This document shows, piece by piece, positions 42,148 to 49,720 of a stretch of 49,720 bases of DNA. The notes beneath the pieces are model-generated. The model saw only the letters and a list, made by a program, of their open reading frames with translations, did not search any database and was not told the DNA's origin. Numbering within the stretch: position 1 is the stretch's first letter; every line of letters begins with the position of its first letter. Location: assembly GCA_016784735.1 (NCBI GenBank), contig JADHUC010000032.1, forward strand, positions 1 to 49,720, read 5' to 3'. This DNA is from Pirellulaceae bacterium (GTDB taxonomy: Bacteria > Planctomycetota > Planctomycetia > Pirellulales > Pirellulaceae). Position numbers and translations under genes: made by a program.

Positions 42148-42242
42148 GGTTACGAGGCTCCGCCTCGTAACCCACTGGACGCGAGGCTCTGCCTCGCAAG
42201 AGCCGGCAAGACAGTACGTTCCCAGGCAGGAGCCTGGGAACG
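42148..42242. repeat. Cluster of three short hairpins
   Basis: Three compact palindromes lie in the gap after the glycosidase gene: 42148-42172 (GGTTACGAGGC, TCC, GCCTCGTAACC), 42181-42197 (GCGAGGC, TCT, GCCTCGC) and 42217-42242 (CGTTCCCAGGC, AGGA, GCCTGGGAACG). The first two share the CGAGGCTCYGCCTCG core. They follow a stop codon, so a terminator role for the first is possible. Confidence 0.82.
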
Positions 42243-42300
42243 AGGGCTGTGCGATTCACCCTGATGCACGCGACACGCTCCGAGGTTACAATTGTGGATC

Positions 42301-42426
42301 ATGAGCGAAGCTAGCCCTTTCATGTGGTCGCGACTACTTGTGTTCGGCGCAGGCGCGTTGTGTCTGGTTGCGTTTGCAGTGATCGTCGTGGTGGTGGTTG
42401 TCGCGACCACTCGACGCAAGAAATAG
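42301..42426 (+). CDS. 41-residue single-span membrane peptide
   Basis: ATG 42301 opens a 41-codon frame ending at TAG 42424-42426: a short polar head (MSEASPFMWSR), a long hydrophobic helix (LLVFGAGALCLVAFAVIV onward) and a basic tail (TTRRKK), which fits one membrane span with the tail inside. It ends 20 bases before the next gene's start. The Shine-Dalgarno is weak (TTGTGGATC). Small membrane peptides of this form are common in Planctomycetota; the function is unknown. Being short and hydrophobic, it could be spurious, but the clean head-span-tail layout supports it. Confidence 0.6.
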   Translation: MSEASPFMWSRLLVFGAGALCLVAFAVIVVVVVVATTRRKK

Positions 42427-42446
42427 CGTTCTTTGCGGAATTGTCT

Positions 42447-45221
42447 ATGTATCGCCCGGTTGACCTATGTCTCGCCGTTTCATTGGGTCTTCTAAGCGTC
42501 TTGCCTGCTGCTGGCGACGATGCCGCGCGGTATCTTGCTGTGTTCTCTGACGGCTCCCACGTTGAAGGAGAAACGGTCACGGGTTGGCACGAGCACCCTG
42601 GCGCTCCGAAACTCGACGAAACAAGCTTGGCGAACGCTGGCCGACCGCTGCGCTGGTTGCGTGACCGGCGGCTGGCGGCGTATCGCCCGCGAGTCCTGGG
42701 ACCGGGTTATGTCGAGCTGGTCGGCGGAGATCGGATTCCCGGGCATGTTGTGGCGTACCAGGAGGGCGAGTTCCACACGCTGGAAGCGCATTGGCCGTAC
42801 TATATCGTCCAGACGAGCGTTCCGATCCATCTACCGGGTCGACCGGAGCGACGACAGATTCGCGTTTTGGCAAACGCCCTGCAGCGGATCGTGATGCGCC
42901 CGCAACAAGGGCGTCGATTCCAGCCCGGAACGGTCTTTGCCCGCGACGGGCGTCAGTTGGTTTTCGAACGCTTTCAGTGGGGCGACGAGGGCGTTCGCCT
43001 ACTGTTGCGCAACGATGTTCAGGAATTGCCACCGGAGGAGATAGACGAGATTCACTTTGCCGTTCCAGACCAATGGATAGCGTACTACGGCGAATTGGCG
43101 GCGCTGAGCGGGGATTTGTCGAGTGAGTTGATTCGACTGGAAACGACCCACGGGTTTCTCGTCACCGGCTCGACGGAGCGGTTCCGCGCGGCGCTGGTCT
43201 CCGAAACCAACTCGCCCGAGTATTGGTATCACATGGTCCAGCCGGCTTGGAGTCTCGATCCAATCTGGATGCACTTTCCAACGATCCGCACGCGGTGGCA
43301 TTTCCGGCCGCACGAGGTGCCCCTTTCTCGTATCGCTCCGGAACGCGTCGAGCAACGTTCGCTTCTGGCTCATGGACACCCATGGCAGACCGATCGCAAC
43401 GTGCGGGGCGGTACGTTACTTGCCGGCGACCGCTTGTACGGGTGGGGGTTCGGCGTGCACGCTACGAACGAGCTGTGGTTTCGTCTGCCTCCGGCGGTCC
43501 GTGCCTTCCAGAGCCGCGTGGGGCTTGACCGTCTGGCTGGCGATGGCGGCTGTGCCCGAGCGATGGTCTACGCGAATGCCCCCAAGGGCAAACCACTGTT
43601 CGCGAGTCCACCGCTGGTCGGTTCGTCCGAGGTGCACGCGACGGGCGATCTGGCTCTCGCAGGGCCGAAAGGTGGCCAGGATACATTGATTCTCATGGCC
43701 GACGCGTTTCACCGCGGCCGGCCCAAAGGTGCAGACCCGCTGGACATACGCGATACGGTCGATTGGCTGGAGCCGCTCTTGCGCCTGGATCCGGCGACGC
43801 TTCGCACCGAGTTGAACGGACGCGTCTCGGAACTCGTGCCGGCGTGGCGCGGCTGGACGATGACCGTGGAAGGCAACGGCTCGCTACGACACCGTTCGCT
43901 GTGGGACCTCGGACAGTCTCCCGAACCGCGGTGGGCTATGACCGTAGGCACCGGGAATCCTCGAATGGCACTGACAACTGTCCGGAGAATTGCGGCCGAT
44001 CAGAATTGGCTGCTGGTGAGGCTGAAGCAATTAGCCTCGGAGGCCAAGCCCGGACAGATCGAGATCCGCATCGACGACACGCTTGTGGCGCGGTTCGCCG
44101 TGCCGTCGTGTGGCTGGGCACCACCGGTTTACGTGCCACTCGCCGAGAGTCAAGAGAGCGACGCCAAGCTCGAAGTCGTCTACTCGCCCCGCGACACGAA
44201 GGAACAGATCGAATGGCTCGCGCTGACACCAATCGACTGGACCGGACCTGTCCGCTGGGCCACGTTGAAACCCGAGCGAGTCGAGGCGTCCAGCGGTGCC
44301 ACGCTGACCCCGCAGCCAGACGATTCGATCCTCGCAAGCGGCACCTTGGCCGAGCGGGAGGTCTATCGCGTGATCGCCAAGACGGATGTCGAGCGGATTA
44401 CCGCCGTCCGTCTGGAGGTTCTGCCGGACAGCGGCCCCGGACGCGCGCCGGAAGGCAGTTTTGTGATCACGCGATTTCGAATGGGAACCGTGCCACCGGC
44501 GGATGAGAAGTTCGAAGGGCGTTATGTCCGCATCGAATTGCCCGGCGACGGGCGCACACTGTCATTGGCCGAGGTGGAAGTGTTCGCGGGCGAAACGAAC
44601 ATCGCCCAGGGCCGCAAGGCAACCCAATCAAGCGTCGAATGGGAGGGCGTCCCGGAAAGGGCCGTCGACGGCGACACGACGGGCGAATGGGAGAATGGTT
44701 CGGTCACCCATACGGCGGAAGAAGGAGCGGATCCGTGGTGGGAGGTCGACTTGGGCGCCGTGCGCAAGATTGATCGCGTCGTCGTGTGGAACCGTACCGA
44801 CTACAGCGACTGGCGCCTGCACTTACGTCTGGCCGACTTCCGGCTGGTCGTGCTGGACGACAAGCGTCAGCCCGTGTTTCGGCGCGTTGTTTTCGATCCA
44901 CCGCGACCGAGTACGCAGATCGACCAGTCGCTGGACATGGAAGTCCATTTGCGGAACGCGGGCGATCGCTTCTCGCGGCCGGCGGACGTCGCAACCGCGC
45001 CGCCCGGTCCGCGGTGGCCGGCCCACCAGGTCTGGGCCGTGGTGCCGACAGCGGAAGGAAGCGACGCCGCGATGTTCGTGCTGCACGAACCGATGGAAGT
45101 AGGCGACCGCCAACTCAGCTTTCGGCTGGAACAACTGGGCGGGGTACCGCGACAGAATCTGGGCCGCTTTCGCCTGTGGATTACGTCCGATCCGCCACCG
45201 CTGCCGCCCGAGCCGGAATAG
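42447..45221 (+). CDS. Exported NPCBM + F5/8 type C (discoidin) protein
   Basis: A 924-residue exported protein. ATG 42447 begins the signal peptide (LCLAVSLGLLSVLPAAG); a longer frame from 42324 overlaps the 41-aa gene. The NPCBM carbohydrate-binding domain spans about residues 304-421 (GWGFGVHATNELWFRLP, then FQSRVGLDRLAGDGGCARAMVYAN). The F5/8 type C domain is near 691-825 (NIAQGRKATQSSVEWEGVPE, AVDGDTTGEWENG, WWEVDLGAVRKIDRVVVWNR). No catalytic domain is recognised, so it probably binds surface or substrate glycans. A palindrome separates it from the discoidin-ended gene that follows on the same strand. Confidence 0.9.
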   Translation: MYRPVDLCLAVSLGLLSVLPAAGDDAARYLAVFSDGSHVEGETVTGWHEHPGAPKLDETSLANAGRPLRWLRDRRLAAYRPRVLGPGYVELVGGDRIPGHVVAYQEGEFHTLEAHWPYYIVQTSVPIHLPGRPERRQIRVLANALQRIVMRPQQGRRFQPGTVFARDGRQLVFERFQWGDEGVRLLLRNDVQELPPEEIDEIHFAVPDQWIAYYGELAALSGDLSSELIRLETTHGFLVTGSTERFRAALVSETNSPEYWYHMVQPAWSLDPIWMHFPTIRTRWHFRPHEVPLSRIAPERVEQRSLLAHGHPWQTDRNVRGGTLLAGDRLYGWGFGVHATNELWFRLPPAVRAFQSRVGLDRLAGDGGCARAMVYANAPKGKPLFASPPLVGSSEVHATGDLALAGPKGGQDTLILMADAFHRGRPKGADPLDIRDTVDWLEPLLRLDPATLRTELNGRVSELVPAWRGWTMTVEGNGSLRHRSLWDLGQSPEPRWAMTVGTGNPRMALTTVRRIAADQNWLLVRLKQLASEAKPGQIEIRIDDTLVARFAVPSCGWAPPVYVPLAESQESDAKLEVVYSPRDTKEQIEWLALTPIDWTGPVRWATLKPERVEASSGATLTPQPDDSILASGTLAEREVYRVIAKTDVERITAVRLEVLPDSGPGRAPEGSFVITRFRMGTVPPADEKFEGRYVRIELPGDGRTLSLAEVEVFAGETNIAQGRKATQSSVEWEGVPERAVDGDTTGEWENGSVTHTAEEGADPWWEVDLGAVRKIDRVVVWNRTDYSDWRLHLRLADFRLVVLDDKRQPVFRRVVFDPPRPSTQIDQSLDMEVHLRNAGDRFSRPADVATAPPGPRWPAHQVWAVVPTAEGSDAAMFVLHEPMEVGDRQLSFRLEQLGGVPRQNLGRFRLWITSDPPPLPPEPE

Positions 45222-45237
45222 GAGGATCCGCGTCCAG

Positions 45238-45315
45238 TAGGTCCCGCTTGCCGAGCGGGACCTGAACAACCCAAGACGCAGCCAACCACAGGTCCCGCTC
45301 GGCAAGCGGGACCTA
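45238..45315. repeat. TAGGTCCCG palindrome family, copy C
   Basis: Perfect 26-nt arms at 45238-45263 and 45290-45315, identical to the outer arms of copy B at 24249 but with an unrelated 26-nt spacer. Each arm is also a mini-hairpin (GGTCCCGCT...AGCGGGACC). Confidence 0.92.
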
Positions 45316-45397
45316 CCGGCCACTCCAAATCGCAGACAGTGTATAATGGGAGTGTCGAGCGACGCACTCGCAATCACGTGGATACGAGGCATTGCAC

Positions 45398-46921
45398 ATG
45401 TGGAAGTTCCTCAGCATCGTGTCGATACTGATACTCGCCGCGGCAACAGTGGCAGTTGGGACGGGGTACGATCTGCGGACGCTGCTGCCAACGACGGCCG
45501 GGGTGACGGTGCCGCAGAAGGGCGAGCAAGGTGCCGGCGAGCCTGTGACTGACACGGGCCAAGCCGACGTGAAAGCCGTCGAACCGGGGGAGCAAGCAAC
45601 CGAGCAGGAATCGCCGGCGAGCGACACAACGCCGTCCGGCCCGGCTTCGGAGTGGACCAAACTTGTTCGGCAGACAACCGATGCACTCCAGCGCGAAGCG
45701 CCCGACGAAGCCGAACAGCATCTGGACGCGCTGGCGAACATGGAACCTGCAAGTCGTGCGGCCGAGAGCAAACACATCGCCGAACTCCGCCGGCAACTCG
45801 ATGAAGTCCATCGGATCATCGAGCTGCGCGCGGCCGTGGTTCAACTCGTGGCTGAAGATCCCGAGCAAGCTCAAGCGGCAGAGAACCTTTTGTTCGAGCG
45901 AGTGGATAAGGCCCTTCCGCTGCTCGAAGAAGCCCTGCGTGGGGACGACGTGCAGTTGGCGTGCCACGTCATGGCAATGCTTCAGCGATTAAAACGCCCC
46001 GACGAGACGCTGCCAATGATCGTCGATGTGCTTCGTCGTCCGGAGCAAGCCGCGTGTTGGCCGGAAGCAATCCGGCACATCGGGCTGGCCGAGAGCGATG
46101 GTGTCGGCGATCCGTTGCTGAAGTTGGCATTGGCTGCGGAAACGTCTGAGCAGCGCATCGCTGCGCTCGAAGCTCTCGCCGTATGCGTCGACCCGCCACA
46201 ATACACAGTCTTGGCATTACTGCCGCTGCTGTACGCCGACGGGCCGGAACTGGCTGCGGCCCTGCGCGTTTGTCGATCCGTCGTTGTGGTACACAACCAA
46301 ACCGATCTCTGGGTGCAGTGGGCAGCGGATGGGCTAACGTCCGAGCAGACCGAACGGCTGTTCAAACTGACCAATCGATTGGGGAAAATCAGCGGTGCGC
46401 CGGAGTCGGAGGAGTCGGCCGATCGAGCGCGAGCCGCTCGCGAATTGGCCATGGCCTTGCGCCAGTTACCGGCCGAGCCGTTGACTGGCGTGAAGATTGC
46501 GGCCTACGGCGCCGAGAGTGACGACGGACGCGCGGCAACCGTACTGGACGGCACTTGGGACACGGTCGATCCGAAGCTGATGTGGCGGTACTCCACTAAA
46601 GAACCTCATTCCATTGTATTCGATCTGGGCACCGAACGAACCATCGCCGGTGTGCGGATCTGGAATCTGAACGAACCGCAGGGGGCCGCCGGGGGCTGGA
46701 AGCAAGTGGCGGTGTACGTGGGCTCGGGCGCCGCAGAATTGACCCATCCTGCGGCCAAGGGCATCGTGCCGCAGGGCCCCGCGACGAAGAACGCCCCCGA
46801 CTACGGCACGACGATCCCCGTGCGTTTCGCGCACGGCCGCTACGTGCGATTGGCTGCGGAGAGCTTGTGGAGTTCCAAGCCGTTGACCGGTCTGACAGAA
46901 GTCCAACTGCTGGGCTTCTAA
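45398..46921 (+). CDS. Membrane-anchored helical-repeat protein with C-terminal discoidin-like domain
   Basis: A 507-residue protein. ATG 45398 (rather than TTG 45392) starts a signal or anchor segment (FLSIVSILILAAATVAVG). A linker rich in Glu, Pro and Thr follows. The middle (about residues 85-355) is helical and HEAT-like in look (LPMIVDVLRRPEQAACWPEAI, RIAALEALAVCVDP), without clear repeat boundaries. The last 140 residues resemble an F5/8 type C domain (AATVLDGTWDTVDPKLMW, HSIVFDLGTERTIAGVRIWN, GRYVRLAAESLW, GLTEVQLLGF). It is probably an envelope scaffold that binds carbohydrate. It follows the NPCBM protein on the same strand, separated by palindrome copy C. Confidence 0.85.
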   Translation: MWKFLSIVSILILAAATVAVGTGYDLRTLLPTTAGVTVPQKGEQGAGEPVTDTGQADVKAVEPGEQATEQESPASDTTPSGPASEWTKLVRQTTDALQREAPDEAEQHLDALANMEPASRAAESKHIAELRRQLDEVHRIIELRAAVVQLVAEDPEQAQAAENLLFERVDKALPLLEEALRGDDVQLACHVMAMLQRLKRPDETLPMIVDVLRRPEQAACWPEAIRHIGLAESDGVGDPLLKLALAAETSEQRIAALEALAVCVDPPQYTVLALLPLLYADGPELAAALRVCRSVVVVHNQTDLWVQWAADGLTSEQTERLFKLTNRLGKISGAPESEESADRARAARELAMALRQLPAEPLTGVKIAAYGAESDDGRAATVLDGTWDTVDPKLMWRYSTKEPHSIVFDLGTERTIAGVRIWNLNEPQGAAGGWKQVAVYVGSGAAELTHPAAKGIVPQGPATKNAPDYGTTIPVRFAHGRYVRLAAESLWSSKPLTGLTEVQLLGF

Positions 46922-47001
46922 GCTTCAGATTCCGGCCCACCAGAGGCTGGTGAACGATGCAGCCTTCTCGCCACCATGCCTGTGGCAGCCGAGAAGAGAG
47001 A

Positions 47002-49720
47002 CTACCGCACGTTCTCCGGAAGTGTTAGGAGAATCAGTCGGGGGTCTTGAGTGCCGATGGCCAACTGGGATCCGTCTGGCGTGTAGGCGAGCGAGTGGGC
47101 GGCTGCCGTCGGTAGTCGGCGGTGATGAAGCGGTTTCCCGTTGCTGTCCCAAATGAACAACTCGCCCAAGTCGTCGATCGAGGCGACTCGCGTGGCGTTG
47201 TGATTCCAAATCGCTCGGCGAATCGTGCCGTTGTGTCCCGGACAGTTGCGGACCGGCGTGTCGGACGATTCCGCCCACGTCTGCCACTGTTTTCCCACGC
47301 CAGCGCTCAGCACGTACGACCCAGACGGATGGAAGTGCACACTGCAGAGCGCGCGTTCGAGTCCGCTGGTGAATCTCTTCACCGGCCGGGCATCGGCATC
47401 GAACAGAAAGATCATGGGCTTGAGTCCAGCCGCAACGAATCGGGTTCCGTCGGGGCGGAACGCCACGTCGAGTAGCGGGTATCCAAGCCGGATCGTTTCA
47501 GACTGCGTGCCGTCTTCAAGGCTACACATGCGCAGAGTACCATCGGCACCGGCTGTGGCCAGACGCGTCGAGTCCGGGCTGAACCGTACGGCGTAGGCCG
47601 GGCCGCGATGCTCGTTGAAGACGCGACGCGGCGGACCCGAGGCTGCGAACCAGTGCCGGATTTTCTTGTCCGCCGAAGCGCTGAACAGGCTCCGGTCGTT
47701 CCCGGCCAGAGCCAGCGCAATCAAGGCCCCGCCTGAAGTACGTCCCTCGTGAATGAGTTCAGGTTGTGCCGCGCTTCCCGTCGTTTCGATCGCATAGCTA
47801 CGGATCGTCCCGTTGTCCCCCGCCGTGATCACCCTGCGCCCCGCGTCGGCCAGGCACAGATCGGTGACCGTAACGGGAGACTCAAACGCCAACAGCATCT
47901 TGCCGTCAGCGACGTCCCACAAGCGGATAACACGGTCGTCCCCGACGGCGGCCACGATACCACCGTCCATCCGGGCACCGACAGCCCGCAACGGTCCTGT
48001 GCTGCCCTCGTACATGCGGATCACTTTGAGATCGTCGGTCGACCATTGCCTCACGGCTCCGTCTTCACCGACGGAGAACAGATGAGTGCCGTCTGAGGAG
48101 CACGATAGGTCGCGCACTGGGCCAGCGTGACCCGCGGCGACATGGCGCACAGACGCCGTCCATCGACGGGCCTTGTTATCGGCGCCGCCGGAGACGAGCG
48201 TCCGCGCGTCGGGGCCCATGTCCAACGCAACCACAGCGCCCTGATGTCCGGGAAAATGCTCCAGCTCGGCACCGGTTGCCACATCCCAGAGACGAATTAG
48301 TCCAGCTCCACCGGCACTGGCCAGGCGGCTGCCATCGGCGCTGATCGCAACCGCGTGTACGGCAGCCGCGTGGTCAAACGTCAGTGCAGGCGTTACTGGT
48401 TCGGCGCTTTGCGCCGTCGAATCCCAGAGATGAACCGTCCCGCCGCTACTGCCGGCGACGATCTGCTTGCCGTCGTCGCTGAGTCCCAATGCGATGATCG
48501 CCTCGGTGCCTGACGCATAGGTGTGCGCTGCCTTGCCCGCGGCGAGATCCCACTGGCGTACTGTGGCATCGGCACCAGCGCTGAGCAGCCCTGTCCCGTC
48601 AGGCGTGTAGGCCACACAGTGTGCGGCTCCCTCGTGACCAGCGAGCAACTGTGTGAGCGTGTAACGGAAGGACACGGCAACGTTGCCGGCAGCCGCCACG
48701 AGCGTCGTGCTGTCCGGCGCGAAGGCCACATGGGCGACGGCGCTCGGGGCCGTGAAGTCCTGCAACAGCAGACCGTCATCAGTGCGATAGACGCGGACCT
48801 TTCCATCGCCACCACCCACTGCCAGCTTCAGGCTATCGTCACTGAAACTGATCCCGGTTACCGCGGCGGGGGCGTCAATTCGGTACGCCAATTGCCCGTC
48901 GGTTACGCTCCAGACGTAGACCGTCTTGGACTGCGATCCCGGGTCGCCACCGGCTGCGAGTTGCTTGCCATCGCGGCGCACTGCGACGTGCTTAAGGGCA
49001 GTGGTGCTGCCCGTGGTGAACGCTTCGGCCGCCTGGCCCTCCAGGTCCCACAATTTGACTTCCCCACCGTCGCCAATCACGGCGAACTGCCTGCCATCGG
49101 GCAGCCACGCCGCATCGTTGATCTTCCCTGAGTCGACCGAAAACATGCGCACCGCCGAAAGCGTCCATACTCGTGACGTGCCATCGGTCCCGCCAGTAAC
49201 CAGTGTCTTGCCATCGTTCGCGAAATCGACAGCCGACACTGCGCCTGAGTGGCCGGTGAAGCGCTGCATTTCGCCACCGGATTGAAGATCCCACACGCGC
49301 GTCACGCCGTCGTCGGCGCAAGTGGCCAGACGAGTCGAGTCGGAACTTGAGGCCACGCCGCGAACCGCCGCCGGGTGGGGCAGGCTCGCTATCGTTTCGC
49401 CGTTATCAATGCGGTAAACTCTGGCCGTCTTGTCACCACCCGCCGCAATCGCCAAAGTGCCGTCAGGAGTGATGTCTACGCTGTTGACCGCGTCGCTGGC
49501 CCCGGAGAACGAGCGAAGCTCCTTGCCGTCGGCCATGTTCCACAGGCGGACAGTCTTGTCAGCGCCCCCGGAGATCAACGTCGCTTCGTCGGGCGAAAAG
49601 GCCACGTCGGCCACGCTTCCCGTGTGTCCTCGAAAGACGCGTTCCAGAGCAAGCGGAACGTGGTATGCATGGTTGTTCGCTGCGGCGGCCATCAGTGATA
49701 GCCCGTCCGGAAGGAATGCG
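47002..49720 (-). CDS. WD40-repeat protein, N-terminus beyond window (partial)
   Basis: At least 905 residues of WD40 repeats. A Met codon at 49692 looks like a start, but the frame stays open to the window end, and the upstream residues (AFLPDGLSLMAAAANNHAYH) complete a WD40 blade, so the gene continues outside. Many blades are visible: GHTGSVADVAFSPDEATLIS, GADKTVRLWNMADGKELRSF, GHSGAVSAVDFANDGKTLV, GHEGAAHCVAYTPDGTGLLS, GHQGAVVALDMGPDARTLVS, EHRGPAYAVRFSPDSTRLAT and GHNGTIRRAIWNHNATRVAS. This is enough for at least two propellers. In Planctomycetota such repeats often sit next to cytochrome-like PSCyt domains; that part, if any, would be outside the window. Function is unknown beyond binding. 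Confidence 0.93.
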   Translation of the reverse strand, partial: AFLPDGLSLMAAAANNHAYHVPLALERVFRGHTGSVADVAFSPDEATLISGGADKTVRLWNMADGKELRSFSGASDAVNSVDITPDGTLAIAAGGDKTARVYRIDNGETIASLPHPAAVRGVASSSDSTRLATCADDGVTRVWDLQSGGEMQRFTGHSGAVSAVDFANDGKTLVTGGTDGTSRVWTLSAVRMFSVDSGKINDAAWLPDGRQFAVIGDGGEVKLWDLEGQAAEAFTTGSTTALKHVAVRRDGKQLAAGGDPGSQSKTVYVWSVTDGQLAYRIDAPAAVTGISFSDDSLKLAVGGGDGKVRVYRTDDGLLLQDFTAPSAVAHVAFAPDSTTLVAAAGNVAVSFRYTLTQLLAGHEGAAHCVAYTPDGTGLLSAGADATVRQWDLAAGKAAHTYASGTEAIIALGLSDDGKQIVAGSSGGTVHLWDSTAQSAEPVTPALTFDHAAAVHAVAISADGSRLASAGGAGLIRLWDVATGAELEHFPGHQGAVVALDMGPDARTLVSGGADNKARRWTASVRHVAAGHAGPVRDLSCSSDGTHLFSVGEDGAVRQWSTDDLKVIRMYEGSTGPLRAVGARMDGGIVAAVGDDRVIRLWDVADGKMLLAFESPVTVTDLCLADAGRRVITAGDNGTIRSYAIETTGSAAQPELIHEGRTSGGALIALALAGNDRSLFSASADKKIRHWFAASGPPRRVFNEHRGPAYAVRFSPDSTRLATAGADGTLRMCSLEDGTQSETIRLGYPLLDVAFRPDGTRFVAAGLKPMIFLFDADARPVKRFTSGLERALCSVHFHPSGSYVLSAGVGKQWQTWAESSDTPVRNCPGHNGTIRRAIWNHNATRVASIDDLGELFIWDSNGKPLHHRRLPTAAAHSLAYTPDGSQLAIGTQDPRLILLTLPENVR

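Overview
The window looks like part of a Planctomycetota chromosome, probably Pirellulales-like and GC-rich. The grounds are a protein with a C-terminal DUF1559 domain, a Tat-exported Gfo/Idh/MocA oxidoreductase, very large secreted PQQ-like, FG-GAP and WD40 propeller proteins, LamG/NPCBM/discoidin modules on sugar-acting proteins, an alginate-type MBOAT/AlgJ acetylation pair, and many large intergenic palindromes. No rRNA, tRNA, CRISPR array or prophage was seen.

Layout. (i) 27-2381 (+): a tightly coupled three-gene cytosolic module, two unrecognised proteins followed by a ComEC-like metallo-beta-lactamase-fold hydrolase. It is unlike anything else here and is the best candidate for an undescribed accessory system. 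(ii) 2496-8336 (-): a GH95-type fucosidase with a LamG module whose segments are in permuted order, and a DUF1559 protein. (iii) 8726-12647 (+): an FG-GAP propeller, a Gfo/Idh/MocA oxidoreductase and a secreted alpha/beta hydrolase. (iv) 12690-12846: a 157-bp MITE-like element carrying the start of an IS110-type transposase. (v) 12927-19597 (+): two tandem paralogues fusing a methyltransferase-like domain to a PQQ-like propeller, with 7-bp tandem arrays in their interdomain linkers. (vi) 19632-24150 (+): TolB-like protein, unknown anchored protein, MBOAT acyltransferase and AlgJ/AlgX-like protein, an exopolysaccharide O-acetylation operon. (vii) 24416-36295: EF-hand esterase, FG-GAP protein (-), gamma-glutamyltransferase, six-hairpin protein, transglutaminase-like protein and a double PQQ-like propeller. 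(viii) 36296-38630: a small island of toxin-antitoxin genes and remnants. (ix) 38702-46921 (+): a GH123/DUF4091-type glycosidase with a zinc ribbon, a 41-aa membrane peptide, an NPCBM + discoidin protein and a discoidin-ended anchored protein. (x) 47002-49720 (-): a WD40-repeat protein that continues past the window end.

Most products carry export signals. Together they suggest extracytoplasmic handling of complex, probably fucosylated and acetylated, polysaccharides: hydrolases and esterases to cut, many binding modules to hold substrate, and an acetylation operon for the cell's own polymer. This is inference from domain content.

A second theme is small repeats. At least seven intergenic sites hold palindromes made of paired arms, which fall into several families. 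Two families show compensating changes in the stems, and at two sites one palindrome lies inside another. Starts were moved inward from the longest open frame wherever a Shine-Dalgarno sequence plus signal peptide, or a repeat in the extension, supported it.
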